This document shows, piece by piece, positions 18,458 through 26,970 of a stretch of DNA of 64,000 nucleotides. The notes under the pieces were generated by a model. That model saw only the letters and a program-made list of their open reading frames with translations, ran no database searches and had not been told where the DNA came from. The stretch lies in NCBI RefSeq assembly GCF_030817215.1, contig NZ_JAUSZA010000001.1:62001-126000 (forward strand), written 5' to 3'. A program made the translations under genes and the position numbers. The number at the start of each line of letters is the position of its first letter. The first letter of the stretch is position 1. This DNA comes from Paenibacillus sp. V4I3. Lineage in GTDB: Bacteria; Bacillota; Bacilli; Paenibacillales; NBRC-103111.

Positions 18458-18477
18458 ACCGAACCGTACGGTTCGGT
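18458..18477. promoter_or_regulatory. TetR operator palindrome
   Basis: ACCGAACCGTACGGTTCGGT is a perfect 20-bp palindrome, followed by an extra CGGT half-site. It lies in the gap between the divergent TetR and MBL-fold genes and is the expected form of a TetR-family operator. Confidence 0.8.
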
Positions 18478-18523
18478 TCGGTATTTTTATCTTGGGTTAG
18501 TCACCAGAGAGGACAATGAAATT

Positions 18524-19249
18524 ATGAACACTGTAAAAATCGTCCGCATTCCAATCCTCCCCATGCACATGGTAAATTCCCACTTACTTGTGGGCCCTGA
18601 CGGATGCATTCTAATCGATGCGGGACTACCTGGGTCTGAGAATAAAATTAAAAAGGCCTTAGCTAAAGAAAGACTTACTTTCAAAGACATCAAACTCATC
18701 GTCGTGACCCATGCGCATGTAGATCATGCCGGAAGTGCAGCAGTAATTCGCGAGCTATCAGGAGCACCTATATTGGCTCACGAGGGGGATGCTAAACATT
18801 TTAATCGAGAAACGCCAATGACTTTTTGCCCAACCGGTTGGTTTGGCCGTTTATTTATCAAGACACCATTAATGCTCGAGCCGTATATCGGTTTTGAACC
18901 CGATATTCTGCTTACAAAGCATGATGTTATCGACTTGGAGCGGTACGGAGTTCCGGGGATGGTTAAGCACACACCTGGGCATACAGTTGGCTCTGTCTCC
19001 ATAGAGCTTGCTTCTAATGAAGCTTTGGTCGGTGACCTTGTCGCTTCAGGAATTTTGTTAGGCGGTATCGTAAGAACCAATCGTGCCATACGTCCACCAT
19101 TCGAAGATGACCCGCACACAGTAGCCCGTGAATTGACCCGCCTGCTTGATTCTGGAATCGAAAAATTCTACATGGGGCATGGTGGTCCGTTAAAGGCTTC
19201 CGAGATCCAACGTCATACCCAGTCTCTCATGATGCTGCCAAAAAAATAA
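18524..19249 (+). CDS. MBL-fold metallo-hydrolase
   Basis: Soluble 241-residue zinc hydrolase of the metallo-beta-lactamase fold. Metal ligands are in THAHVDHAG (HxHxDH), HTPGHTVG and the Asp of VGDLVASG. These proteins include glyoxalase II-like and lactonase-like enzymes; the substrate is not evident. A GAGG site lies about 10 bases ahead of the ATG. The divergent TetR gene and shared palindrome suggest induction by a small molecule, perhaps the substrate. Confidence 0.87.
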   Translation: MNTVKIVRIPILPMHMVNSHLLVGPDGCILIDAGLPGSENKIKKALAKERLTFKDIKLIVVTHAHVDHAGSAAVIRELSGAPILAHEGDAKHFNRETPMTFCPTGWFGRLFIKTPLMLEPYIGFEPDILLTKHDVIDLERYGVPGMVKHTPGHTVGSVSIELASNEALVGDLVASGILLGGIVRTNRAIRPPFEDDPHTVARELTRLLDSGIEKFYMGHGGPLKASEIQRHTQSLMMLPKK

Positions 19250-19285
19250 AATGCGCCTACGTCCACGCTATTCTTTGGTGAGCAA

Positions 19286-19316
19286 AGGCTGCCATAGAAT
19301 CATCCTCCGGCAGCCT
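19286..19316. other. hairpin after the MBL-fold gene
   Basis: An 8-bp perfect inverted repeat (AGGCTGCC / GGCAGCCT) with a 15-nt loop. There is no T-run, so it may be a processing or weak termination signal for the MBL gene. Confidence 0.4.
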
Positions 19317-19382
19317 CAAACTAATCATATGATTCACTCTTGGAACTAAAGTAAGGACCACATAAGCCAGTTTCGTGGGTTA

Positions 19383-19802
19383 TTACATATGTGTATTTAA
19401 CACATTTAAGATTTTATCTCTAGTTTCTCCTAAACGTTTTTCTGCACCATTTGGGAATAGCGGTTCGCTCCAGGTGAATCCGTCACCCTTGTATCTTGGA
19501 ATAATATGCATATGATAATGCGTTAAGTCGTTAAACACTCCGCCGTTCTGGCATAAAGAAATGCCGTCTGGCTGAAATATTTGTTTTAATATCTTAGATA
19601 TTTTCATTGAAGTATCCATTATGCAGTGAGCAGTGCCAGTATCCATATCCTCGAAATCCCAAAAATGTTTTTTGGGGAGTATTAGCGTATGACCCTCGTT
19701 AAATGGAGCGATATCAAGAACACAGGTTATCAACTCATTCTCGAAAATAATATTTACGTTTGGCTCCATCCCATTAGAAATGCGACACCCCAGGCAATCC
19801 AT
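19383..19802 (-). CDS. HIT-family protein (histidine triad hydrolase)
   Basis: Soluble protein of about 139 residues with the histidine triad HYHMHIIPRY near the C-terminal third, typical of nucleotide-conjugate hydrolases. An N-terminal CLGC pair may bind zinc. The ATG at 19802 has GGAG eight bases upstream; a longer reading frame would run into a hairpin region and is unlikely. It may be monocistronic. Substrate unknown. Confidence 0.85.
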   Translation of the reverse strand: MDCLGCRISNGMEPNVNIIFENELITCVLDIAPFNEGHTLILPKKHFWDFEDMDTGTAHCIMDTSMKISKILKQIFQPDGISLCQNGGVFNDLTHYHMHIIPRYKGDGFTWSEPLFPNGAEKRLGETRDKILNVLNTHM

Positions 19803-19854
19803 CCCTATCTCTCCATTCTTATAGAATTCAACACTACATCTAGCCCCAAACCAG

Positions 19855-19909
19855 CACAAAAGCACAATGGATCAGGAACTATTTTCTCCTGGTTCATTGT
19901 GCTTTTGTG
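19855..19909. other. long inverted repeat between two minus-strand genes
   Basis: Arms of about 23 bp, with 16 bp perfectly matched (CACAAAAGCACAATG / CATTGTGCTTTTGTG) and the rest near-matched, flank a short loop. It lies downstream of the 110-residue gene and upstream of the HIT gene. A terminator or transcript-processing role is likely, though no clear T-run follows. Confidence 0.6.
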
Positions 19910-19940
19910 TATCTGGCCTAGAAATGAAACGCCTCAATAA

Positions 19941-20249
19941 TTACCCTTCCAGCACATCCGCCGCCAATTCGCCCGCAACCTCAATCATCTTGGGAATTAC
20001 TGCTTCATTTGTTCCGGATACGTAAATATCTCCCTGATAATGCCGAAATGGGACCATTATATCGCCATAGCTCCACAAGAAAAAATCTCCCTCAATGGAC
20101 ATGCTGGTAGAGCCTGTTACCGTAAACACTGATGTATAGGAAAAATCAGGTTTGGACGTAAAATACTGCTTGCACTCTTCTAAAGATATTATTTTCGACG
20201 AATTGTCCTTTTCCTGAAATGCTCTTGTAATTCGATAGCGTTGACTCAT
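19941..20249 (-). CDS. hypothetical protein, 102 aa
   Basis: Small soluble protein of unknown family, rich in beta-type and aromatic residues (FLWSYGDIMVPFRHYQGDIYV). The ATG at 20249 has GGAGG seven bases upstream, which decides it over a start 24 bases earlier. It is downstream of the HesB-like gene but separated by that gene's terminator. Confidence 0.6.
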   Translation of the reverse strand: MSQRYRITRAFQEKDNSSKIISLEECKQYFTSKPDFSYTSVFTVTGSTSMSIEGDFFLWSYGDIMVPFRHYQGDIYVSGTNEAVIPKMIEVAGELAADVLEG

Positions 20250-20273
20250 TGAAATTCCTCCATGATCGTTCAA

Positions 20274-20308
20274 TATAAAAATAACCCATGTGTAGAAACA
20301 TGGGGGTT
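20274..20308 (-). terminator. terminator of the HesB-like gene
   Basis: Stem AACCCATGT / ACATGGGGGTT with a short loop, followed on the minus strand by a TTATTTTTAT stretch. Confidence 0.75.
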
Positions 20309-20338
20309 CTCAACAATTTTAGTTAAGCAAGCATGCGC

Positions 20339-20638
20339 TTATTTTTCAAGAAATCCTGTTGAAGGGTTCGTTATGAAAAAACCTTCTTCAGGTACATGAA
20401 AATATTGAATCCAAACCCCATCTAAAAGGTCTTCTCGTTTATCTAGTAAAATTTTAATATCTTTGTCTGTTTCTACGATCTCATCATGTTCAGTAGGTGT
20501 ATCCAGCATCACATCATAATGAGCATGTTCTCCATGATTCAGTGTAATAAATACACGAATCATCTTCCCTTCCGCTTCTTCACTACTCAACATATTTTTT
20601 AAGACCTTAGCGGCATTTCGATTGATTTTACATTTCAT
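20339..20638 (-). CDS. HesB/IscA-like protein
   Basis: Protein of 99 residues resembling the HesB-like (A-type iron-sulfur carrier) fold by length and by the segment DGVWIQYFHVPEEGFFITNP. The cysteines that bind clusters in true IscA proteins are absent except one near the N-terminus, so it is probably not a classical carrier. It has its own promoter with a dyad at 20667-20687 and a terminator. A role in metal or redox homeostasis is only a guess. Confidence 0.6.
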   Translation of the reverse strand: MKCKINRNAAKVLKNMLSSEEAEGKMIRVFITLNHGEHAHYDVMLDTPTEHDEIVETDKDIKILLDKREDLLDGVWIQYFHVPEEGFFITNPSTGFLEK

Positions 20639-20666
20639 GTTTTACGACCCCTATTCATTTTTTATA

Positions 20667-20700
20667 CTGTAATACTATTAGTTACAGAAAAGTTTGTCAA
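20667..20700 (-). promoter_or_regulatory. promoter of the HesB-like gene with an overlapping dyad
   Basis: On the minus strand TTGACA (20695-20700) and TAGTAT (20672-20677) are 17 bp apart, about 35 bp before the start codon. A perfect CTGTAA-N9-TTACAG dyad (20667-20687) covers the -10 box, the expected position for a repressor. Confidence 0.6.
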
Positions 20701-20940
20701 GATATTCGAATTTTAGCTACCTATCTCTTTCTCATCAAATGATAATCCTTTTACTTCAATAAGCCGTGACACCTTTGTTAATCTTATTCCCCTGATGTTG
20801 AGTCGTTATTCTTTAAGTTATTTCTTCCCGTGTAACAGAATATCAAGCGTAAGAGCAATAGGCACCCTCTTGGACTCTAAAATCATTCTAGCTTCTTCAA
20901 TAGTCTCACAATCCTTTTTGTTGGTACATTTATGAAAAGT
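20701..20940. other. intergenic stretch with no confident gene
   Basis: Between the HesB-like gene and the ABC exporter there is no complete gene. A short minus-strand open frame ending near 20822 encodes about 35 residues with a protein-like look (TIEEARMILESKRVPIALT) but has no good start or ribosome site. Confidence 0.4.
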
Positions 20941-20978
20941 GGCTGTCTCAAAAAGTCTATTGACCTTTTGGGACAGCC
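20941..20978 (-). terminator. hairpin terminator of the ABC exporter gene
   Basis: Near-perfect arms GGCTGTC.CAAAA / TTTTGGGACAGCC lie just past the exporter stop. The minus-strand sequence beyond is T-rich (ACTTTTCAT). Confidence 0.65.
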
Positions 20979-21018
20979 TCCCTACCATGACTTATCAACC
21001 GCCGTAACCGCGTACAGC

Positions 21019-22818
21019 CTACTCCTCAGCAGCGTGAGCGAACTGCGTGCTGTACAGCCGTGCATACAGCCCATCCTGTGCAAGCAGCTCGCTGTGCGTG
21101 CCCCGCTCCACGACGCTGCCCGCTTCGATCACCAGAATGTGATCGGCGGCCAGCACCGTGGAGAGCCGGTGCGCGATCACGAGCGTCGTGCGCCCTTGCA
21201 TCAGCTCCTCGAGCGCCGACTGCACATAGGACTCGGACTCCGAGTCCAAGTGCGACGTCGCCTCATCGAGGATGAGGATGCGCGGGCGCTTTAGGATCGC
21301 GCGAGCAATCGCGATCCGCTGGCGCTCGCCGCCGGAGAGCCGGTGGCCGCGCTCTCCCACCATCGTGTCGTACCCTTCGGGAAGCGACACGATAAAGTCG
21401 TGGATGTAGGCCTGCCGACAAGCGGCCTCCATCTCCTCACGCGTTGCGTCCTCCCGCGCGAAGCGCAGGTTGTCGCCAATCGTCGCGTGGAACAGAAACG
21501 ACTCCTGCGTCACATACGCGATCTGCTCGCGCAGCGAAGCCAGTTGAACGTCGCGGACGTTCACGCCATCGACCTCGACGACACCCGACGTCGAGTCATA
21601 CAGCCGCGCGATCATGCCGATCAGCGTCGATTTCCCCGCGCCGCTTGGCCCGACGAGCGCGACCATTTCACCCGGCTGCGCCTCGAACGTGACGTCCCGC
21701 AGCGCGTACTGCCCTGGCTTATAAGCAAAAGAAACCTGCTTATAAGCCACCCGACCCGCGACCTTCGTCAGCGGCGCGGCCCCGACTGAGTCCATGACAT
21801 CCGGCACCATGTCCTGGTACTCGAAGATACGCTGGAATACGCCAAGCGCAGTGGCTACCTCGACATGTAGGTTCAGCAGCATACCTACAGGCATGTACAA
21901 CCGCCCAAGATACGCCGCGAACGCTACGATCGATCCCAGCGTCATGCTGCCGGATATGACGGAGTAGCCGCCATACATATAAATAATCGCTGTGCCTAAC
22001 GGCCCCAGCGTACTCGTCGCCATCCCGAACCAGCGGCCAACCAGATTGAGCCGCAGCTCCAAATCCATAACCTTCTGGTTCATGGCCGTAAACTCGATCT
22101 CCTGCTGCCGTTCTCTACCGAAGATACGCGTCAACAAGGCACCGGAGATTCCGAAATTTTCACTAAGTTGAGAAGTAATATCGGAACGCACTTTCTGTGT
22201 TTCCGTGCGCAGCGATTTCCTTAACCTCGATACTTTTTTCACAGGCAGCACAAACAGCGGAAGAATAAGCACGGAGATAATGGCCAGCTTCCAATCAAGG
22301 GCAAACAAAATACCAATGGTCGAAACAACAATGACAATCTGTGTAATCGAGGACACAACCAGCGAAGTCACGACACTCTGCACAGCCTGTACGTCTCCCG
22401 TAATCCGTTGAACAATTTCTCCCGACCGAGCATCCGTAAAGAATGCCATCGATTGCCGCTGCAAATTATGAAACAAAGACTGTCCTAAATCCCGAATAAC
22501 CCCTTGGGTTACTTTGGTATTGAGATGATTTTGCCACACCCCAAGTACTCCGCTTAGAACGGGAAGTACAATCATAAGCATCGCCATTCCTGCCAAAAGC
22601 TTCATATTGCCCAGCGGGATCGCTTTATCAATAATTTCTTTCATAACAAGAGGTGGGATTAAACCTATCAAGGCTGCAAACAGCGCCAACCCTATTATCG
22701 CCATTAGTTGTCCCCAATACCCTTTGAACAACCGTAAAATCCTTCTAACCGAAACATCCTTTAACTTCGCTTTAGGCCGATTCCTATCGGAAAGCCGCCC
22801 CATTCCACCTGGTCCCAC
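21019..22818 (-). CDS. ABC transporter, fused permease and ATPase (exporter type)
   Basis: Half-transporter of 599 residues expected to dimerise in the membrane and export lipids, drugs or peptides. The six-helix transmembrane domain covers about residues 35-320, and the ATPase domain follows with Walker A (GPSGAGKST), signature LSGGERQRIA, and Walker B ILILDEATSHLD. The start is taken as the GTG at 22818, which has GGAGAG 8-9 bases upstream; an ATG five codons on is too close to a GGTGG. The ATPase half is strikingly GC-rich. The cargo is unknown. Confidence 0.9.
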   Translation of the reverse strand: MGPGGMGRLSDRNRPKAKLKDVSVRRILRLFKGYWGQLMAIIGLALFAALIGLIPPLVMKEIIDKAIPLGNMKLLAGMAMLMIVLPVLSGVLGVWQNHLNTKVTQGVIRDLGQSLFHNLQRQSMAFFTDARSGEIVQRITGDVQAVQSVVTSLVVSSITQIVIVVSTIGILFALDWKLAIISVLILPLFVLPVKKVSRLRKSLRTETQKVRSDITSQLSENFGISGALLTRIFGRERQQEIEFTAMNQKVMDLELRLNLVGRWFGMATSTLGPLGTAIIYMYGGYSVISGSMTLGSIVAFAAYLGRLYMPVGMLLNLHVEVATALGVFQRIFEYQDMVPDVMDSVGAAPLTKVAGRVAYKQVSFAYKPGQYALRDVTFEAQPGEMVALVGPSGAGKSTLIGMIARLYDSTSGVVEVDGVNVRDVQLASLREQIAYVTQESFLFHATIGDNLRFAREDATREEMEAACRQAYIHDFIVSLPEGYDTMVGERGHRLSGGERQRIAIARAILKRPRILILDEATSHLDSESESYVQSALEELMQGRTTLVIAHRLSTVLAADHILVIEAGSVVERGTHSELLAQDGLYARLYSTQFAHAAEE

Positions 22819-22851
22819 TAATCATCTCTCCGTTCTACCCTAAGCTGCCTT

Positions 22852-23385
22852 CTAAATGGGAAAAGCATGCTCGATTGCCTTCGTCACTTCATTTGCCATC
22901 TTCAACACGCTGTACAGCGATGTCGTTTGTAGAACACTATACTGCCTAGGACCGTCTGCATTGACGATAGCAGCGATCGTATAATCTCCAACTTGAGGCA
23001 GCACCTTCCCTACTGACTTCCCCGGAGCCAAAGGCTGATTAGACACCTGATACATGCCCACTGACAGCTTTTGTCCCAAACAAGCATCAATCGCTATCAC
23101 CACACAGCCATGTGGAATTCCCTGCAAACGCGCTGCTAAGTTACTAGCATCACAAGGCGCTTCAAGTGTTCCTATCACATGCGGATACCCCAGTTCCATA
23201 AGTCTGCTCCCTACAAGCGGGCCCAGTGAATCGCCTGTAGATCGATCTGTTCCTATACATACAAAAGCCAACGAATCCGGCTTCATCACCGACTTTTTCC
23301 CAATCGCCTTGAGAAAGATGGCCAATTGTTCGCCATTCATCTTTTTCCAATACTGCTCCCGCGGTTCAATCCGTTCTTCCCCCAT
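22852..23385 (-). CDS. yyaC: YyaC-type spore protease
   Basis: Protein of about 177 residues of the YyaC family, related to germination protease (Gpr) and hydrogenase maturation proteases and associated with sporulation. The core segment FVCIGTDRSTGDSLGPLVG is characteristic, followed by a second conserved region VIAIDACLG. The ATG at 23385 has GGGAGG upstream. It is 33 bp upstream of the ABC exporter start and may share its transcript. This is one of the clearest markers that the host forms spores. Confidence 0.85.
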   Translation of the reverse strand: MGEERIEPREQYWKKMNGEQLAIFLKAIGKKSVMKPDSLAFVCIGTDRSTGDSLGPLVGSRLMELGYPHVIGTLEAPCDASNLAARLQGIPHGCVVIAIDACLGQKLSVGMYQVSNQPLAPGKSVGKVLPQVGDYTIAAIVNADGPRQYSVLQTTSLYSVLKMANEVTKAIEHAFPI

Positions 23386-23482
23386 CAGATCCTCCCTTAA
23401 CACGCACCCAGCAAAATTTCCCCTCACTCCTGATGAATGATATAATGCGGTCAACTTCTATTCTTTCACAAGGAGGCATACC

Positions 23483-24652
23483 ATGTCCACCCTAGGAATT
23501 ATCGCGATTCTGACCCTCCTCTACTGGCTTTATATCACTTTTGATGTGCATAAAGGCATACATTTACTGCATACACTGCCCAAATCCACGAAGCTCCCGG
23601 ACAAGCCTCCACTCGTTTCGGTCATTATCGCCGCCAAAGAAGAGGAGAGTACCATCCTAGAAACCGTTCGACATCTACTCACGCAAAATTATCCGCGCCT
23701 TGAGATCATCGCCGTCAATGACCGCTCTCAGGACGCTACCGGCGTCCGGCTTGAAGAGCTGCGGAAGTGGTCACAGCACAAAACGGATATTCACACACCG
23801 CTGCAAATCATTCACATCACCTCTCTGCCTGAAGGCTGGCTTGGCAAAAATCATGCCCTCTACCAAGGGTATCAGCAAGCGAGAGGCCAATATTTACTTT
23901 TTACAGATGCCGATATCATTTTTGCACCAGGAACGATTTCAGATGCGGTTACTTATATGAAGGAACATGACGTACAGCATCTCACGCTGACCCCTAACAT
24001 GATTGCACGAAGCACACTGCTCAGAGGGTTCGTTCATTTCTTCCTCTTCTCATTTTCCTTATTCGTACGCCCGTGGCGTGCCAACCTTGACAACGCTCGT
24101 GAACCGGGCATCGGAATTGGTGCCTTTAACATGGTCAGCCGCAGCGCTTATGAAGCGATTGGCACGCACAAATCGATCGCCCTAAGACCTGATGATGATC
24201 TTCAATTAGGCATCTCCCTCAAACGAGCTGGATTTAGGCAGAAGGTTCTGTCTGGCAAACACATCCTTCAAGTCGAATGGTACCGCTCTCTCAAGGAAGC
24301 GATCGTCGGCCTGGAGAAAAACCTTTTCTCCGGCTTTCGCTACAGCTACACCATTGCTTTACTGGCTTGTCTGGGTCAGCTTATCTTTTTTATATTCCCT
24401 TGGCTCGGTCTTATCTTCTTTTGGGACTGGAGAGGTGCCGTCTATGCTGTCACTGTCATTTTACAAATATGGCTATACCGCAAGCTAATGTTCCGCCTCA
24501 TGAGCAAACGCGGAGATGAAGCTTTCTTGCTCCCTATCAGCGCTTCCCTGCTCCTCTATACGATTGTCCGCTCCGTTTGGCTAACTTGGAAACAAGGTGG
24601 CATCAATTGGAGAGGAACGTTCTACTCCCTGCGCGAATTAAAAAAGAAGTAA
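23483..24652 (+). CDS. family 2 glycosyltransferase, membrane
   Basis: Protein of 389 residues: one N-terminal helix, a cytoplasmic GT-A domain (about 43-270) with VNDRS, TDADI, RPDDDLQLG and a QVEWYRS end motif, then several C-terminal helices. This matches processive or carotenoid/lipid-modifying GT2 enzymes such as the CrtQ and YdaM groups. AAGGAGG precedes the ATG. The next gene begins 23 bp downstream, so the two are probably co-transcribed. Donor and acceptor sugars cannot be told. Confidence 0.87.
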   Translation: MSTLGIIAILTLLYWLYITFDVHKGIHLLHTLPKSTKLPDKPPLVSVIIAAKEEESTILETVRHLLTQNYPRLEIIAVNDRSQDATGVRLEELRKWSQHKTDIHTPLQIIHITSLPEGWLGKNHALYQGYQQARGQYLLFTDADIIFAPGTISDAVTYMKEHDVQHLTLTPNMIARSTLLRGFVHFFLFSFSLFVRPWRANLDNAREPGIGIGAFNMVSRSAYEAIGTHKSIALRPDDDLQLGISLKRAGFRQKVLSGKHILQVEWYRSLKEAIVGLEKNLFSGFRYSYTIALLACLGQLIFFIFPWLGLIFFWDWRGAVYAVTVILQIWLYRKLMFRLMSKRGDEAFLLPISASLLLYTIVRSVWLTWKQGGINWRGTFYSLRELKKK

Positions 24653-24675
24653 ATTCAGAAAGGATGATAGCTGCC

Positions 24676-26130
24676 ATGCCTCTTGCGCGTTTCCGCATTC
24701 GTACTTACACCGCGATGCTCAGCTGTCTGCTCTTAGCAGACGTTATCTTCCCAGTATCTACTTCTGCACAAGGTACCGTACAAACACAAAGCCGAACGAT
24801 TGCTCATAATGGCAAGTCGTTTACTGTACAATGGGTCACCATTGATCTCACCGATCCCTACTTGCGCGTTAAGCCTGTTACGGCTGAGGGCGGCATTGGC
24901 CATGATGAGTCCTTCTCCTCCATGTTAACGAGAAACCATGCGATTGCAGGGATCAACGGAACTTTTTTTGACGCCTATGAAAAAGATGATACCCAGCGCT
25001 ACCCGAATGGTTTACTCGTTGGCTCCGGCGAAATCATGCACTCAGGCATTAATCCTGCCTTTCTGGTTCATGCCGACAAAACCGCTAGCTTACAACGAAT
25101 CCAAACAGAGCACCAAATAAGCGTTACTCATCAGAGCAAAGCCTACACATTCACTGCTTGGGGTGTGAACAAATATTACGGCGATTCCGCCAATGATCAA
25201 GTCGTCTGGTACAACCGCGCTTTTGGGCCGACGATCGACTTTCCTAACTCAACCAAAGTTGTTCTCCGCGAGGGCAAAGTTACAGCCGTTACGACGCAGA
25301 GTGTCGATATTCCCGAAGATGGGCAGCTGTTCCTACTCGGAAATAGTGCCAACAATAAGACCTACGTGCTGCCTAATATCCATATTGGCGATATGGTGAA
25401 GCTGACTTCATCTCTCCATAATCAAGATACCGGAGAAAGCTCTATGCTTACAGCGGTTGATGCCGCTATTGGAGCAGGGCCACATTTGCTAACGAATGGC
25501 GCAGTTGATTTGGATACCAAACGGGATGGCTTTACCGATCCCAAAATCACAACAAGTGCGAACGTACGCAGCTTCATTGGGTTAGACGCTTCCCATCAGT
25601 TTGTAATGGGGACACTCTCGACTGCTACGATGGCGGATATGGCGCAAGTTCTTCTAAAGCTAGGCTTAACGGATGCAATGAATATGGATGGTGGTGCAAG
25701 TTCATCTCTGTATGCGAACGGCTCCATGCTGCGAAGTCCGGGTCGAGCGCTCAGCAACGCACTTGTCGTGGAACGTCTCGATCATCCACAAATCCAATTA
25801 GAGGTAAATGGACAATTCGTTTATGAGTTCCGCGGATATTTATTGCAAGAAACAAGTATGGTACCCTTTCGGGGTATTCTAGAAAGAATCGGTGCCAAAT
25901 TCGAATGGAACGGGACAACACGTACATTAACCGTTCATCATGGTTCTAATAATCTTGAACTTCGACCGGATCATTCCGTGATGACTGTGAATGGGCAATC
26001 GGTCACACTACCTGAAGCACCTACCATAGTAGATGGTCATATTTATATGCCCTTACGAGCCATTATTGAATCCTTAGGCGGACAGATCCAGTGGGATCCA
26101 CAGCTTTACCGGGTTTCACTTCGCTTTTAG
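24676..26130 (+). CDS. exported phosphodiester glycosidase (NAGPA) with stalk domain
   Basis: Secreted protein of about 484 residues. A signal peptide is followed by a NAGPA-type phosphodiester glycosidase domain (about 60-370, with GINGTFFDAY and the MDGGASSSLY segment), then a C-terminal copper-amine-oxidase N1-type stalk domain (MPLRAIIESLGG). Such domains are common on Paenibacillus wall proteins. The ATG at 24676 has AAAGGA 11-12 bases upstream. The stop shares two bases with the convergent gene's stop. It probably acts on wall or surface sugar phosphates. Confidence 0.82.
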   Translation: MPLARFRIRTYTAMLSCLLLADVIFPVSTSAQGTVQTQSRTIAHNGKSFTVQWVTIDLTDPYLRVKPVTAEGGIGHDESFSSMLTRNHAIAGINGTFFDAYEKDDTQRYPNGLLVGSGEIMHSGINPAFLVHADKTASLQRIQTEHQISVTHQSKAYTFTAWGVNKYYGDSANDQVVWYNRAFGPTIDFPNSTKVVLREGKVTAVTTQSVDIPEDGQLFLLGNSANNKTYVLPNIHIGDMVKLTSSLHNQDTGESSMLTAVDAAIGAGPHLLTNGAVDLDTKRDGFTDPKITTSANVRSFIGLDASHQFVMGTLSTATMADMAQVLLKLGLTDAMNMDGGASSSLYANGSMLRSPGRALSNALVVERLDHPQIQLEVNGQFVYEFRGYLLQETSMVPFRGILERIGAKFEWNGTTRTLTVHHGSNNLELRPDHSVMTVNGQSVTLPEAPTIVDGHIYMPLRAIIESLGGQIQWDPQLYRVSLRF

Positions 26131-26786
26131 TGCACGCGATTCATTCGTACAATTCGGTAATACAGTTGGCTGCTCACCTCTTGCTCCACTTCCAAATAAC
26201 CTTCCACATGCACATAATCACCCAATATAAAGGTGGATGCATCGGCAGACCCGGAGTGTGTCAGAAAGAGGAGAGCGGCTTTTTCATTTCCAACCACGAA
26301 CCCCATTTGCTCATTCACTTGAAACTTATCTAGAACTTTCCCATGGTGAGACCTTGCAATATGATGAAAGCGCCAAGACTGATCCTCTTTTATTAGAAAA
26401 TAAAGCACGCGATTTCTCTGATTATTACTGAATTCCCTCGTCACACCAATCATGCAAACCTTCTCGCCTATGCTAAGATACTCATCGACAACAAAGGATT
26501 TTAATCGCAAGCGATTCACATTTTTCTGCTGAATATAGGCTTCCATCTCTTCAATCGTTCTTTGATCCTTCGGATCCTGTTTCGTTGCGTAAAATACTTC
26601 TTTTATAAACGTGTCCGTCTGTAGGCTTCTAGCCCCTTTGAAATGATTATACGTAAGGAAAAATCGATCAATAACTCCCCGAATCTCCTCTGGTATGGCA
26701 GGACCTTTTTCCACGATATACATGCTATCTGCTTTATTCGAATGTCTTTTTTTATAAAACCAACTTTTCCAGACACTTAATTGCAT
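26127..26786 (-). CDS. hypothetical protein, 219 aa
   Basis: Soluble protein with no known family. The C-terminal part (ILGDYVHVEGYLEVEQEVSSQLYYRIVRM) has the alternating pattern of a small beta-barrel. The ATG at 26786 has only an AGGTG 13 bases upstream, and a second ATG at 26723 lacks one, so the start is uncertain. It overlaps the convergent gene by 4 bp. Confidence 0.5.
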   Translation of the reverse strand: MQLSVWKSWFYKKRHSNKADSMYIVEKGPAIPEEIRGVIDRFFLTYNHFKGARSLQTDTFIKEVFYATKQDPKDQRTIEEMEAYIQQKNVNRLRLKSFVVDEYLSIGEKVCMIGVTREFSNNQRNRVLYFLIKEDQSWRFHHIARSHHGKVLDKFQVNEQMGFVVGNEKAALLFLTHSGSADASTFILGDYVHVEGYLEVEQEVSSQLYYRIVRMNRVH

Positions 26787-26970
26787 GCCGTTCGTGTCAC
26801 CTGCTTTCTTCCAAACATTTCTTCATTATAGGCTAAAAACCATAAAATTTCGATAAAAATCGCAATATTTCGCGCAAAAAAAAAGAACATCTGCCTTCTA
26901 TGCTTTCATTCGAAAGATTCATAGAAAACAAATGTTCGATGATTTAATCCTTTTTCATCACATGGCTTAT

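Noticed and set aside
20822..20935. Short minus-strand frame with a protein-like translation
   Set aside because: No start codon with a ribosome site was found and it is only about 35 codons; it may be a gene scrap or chance.
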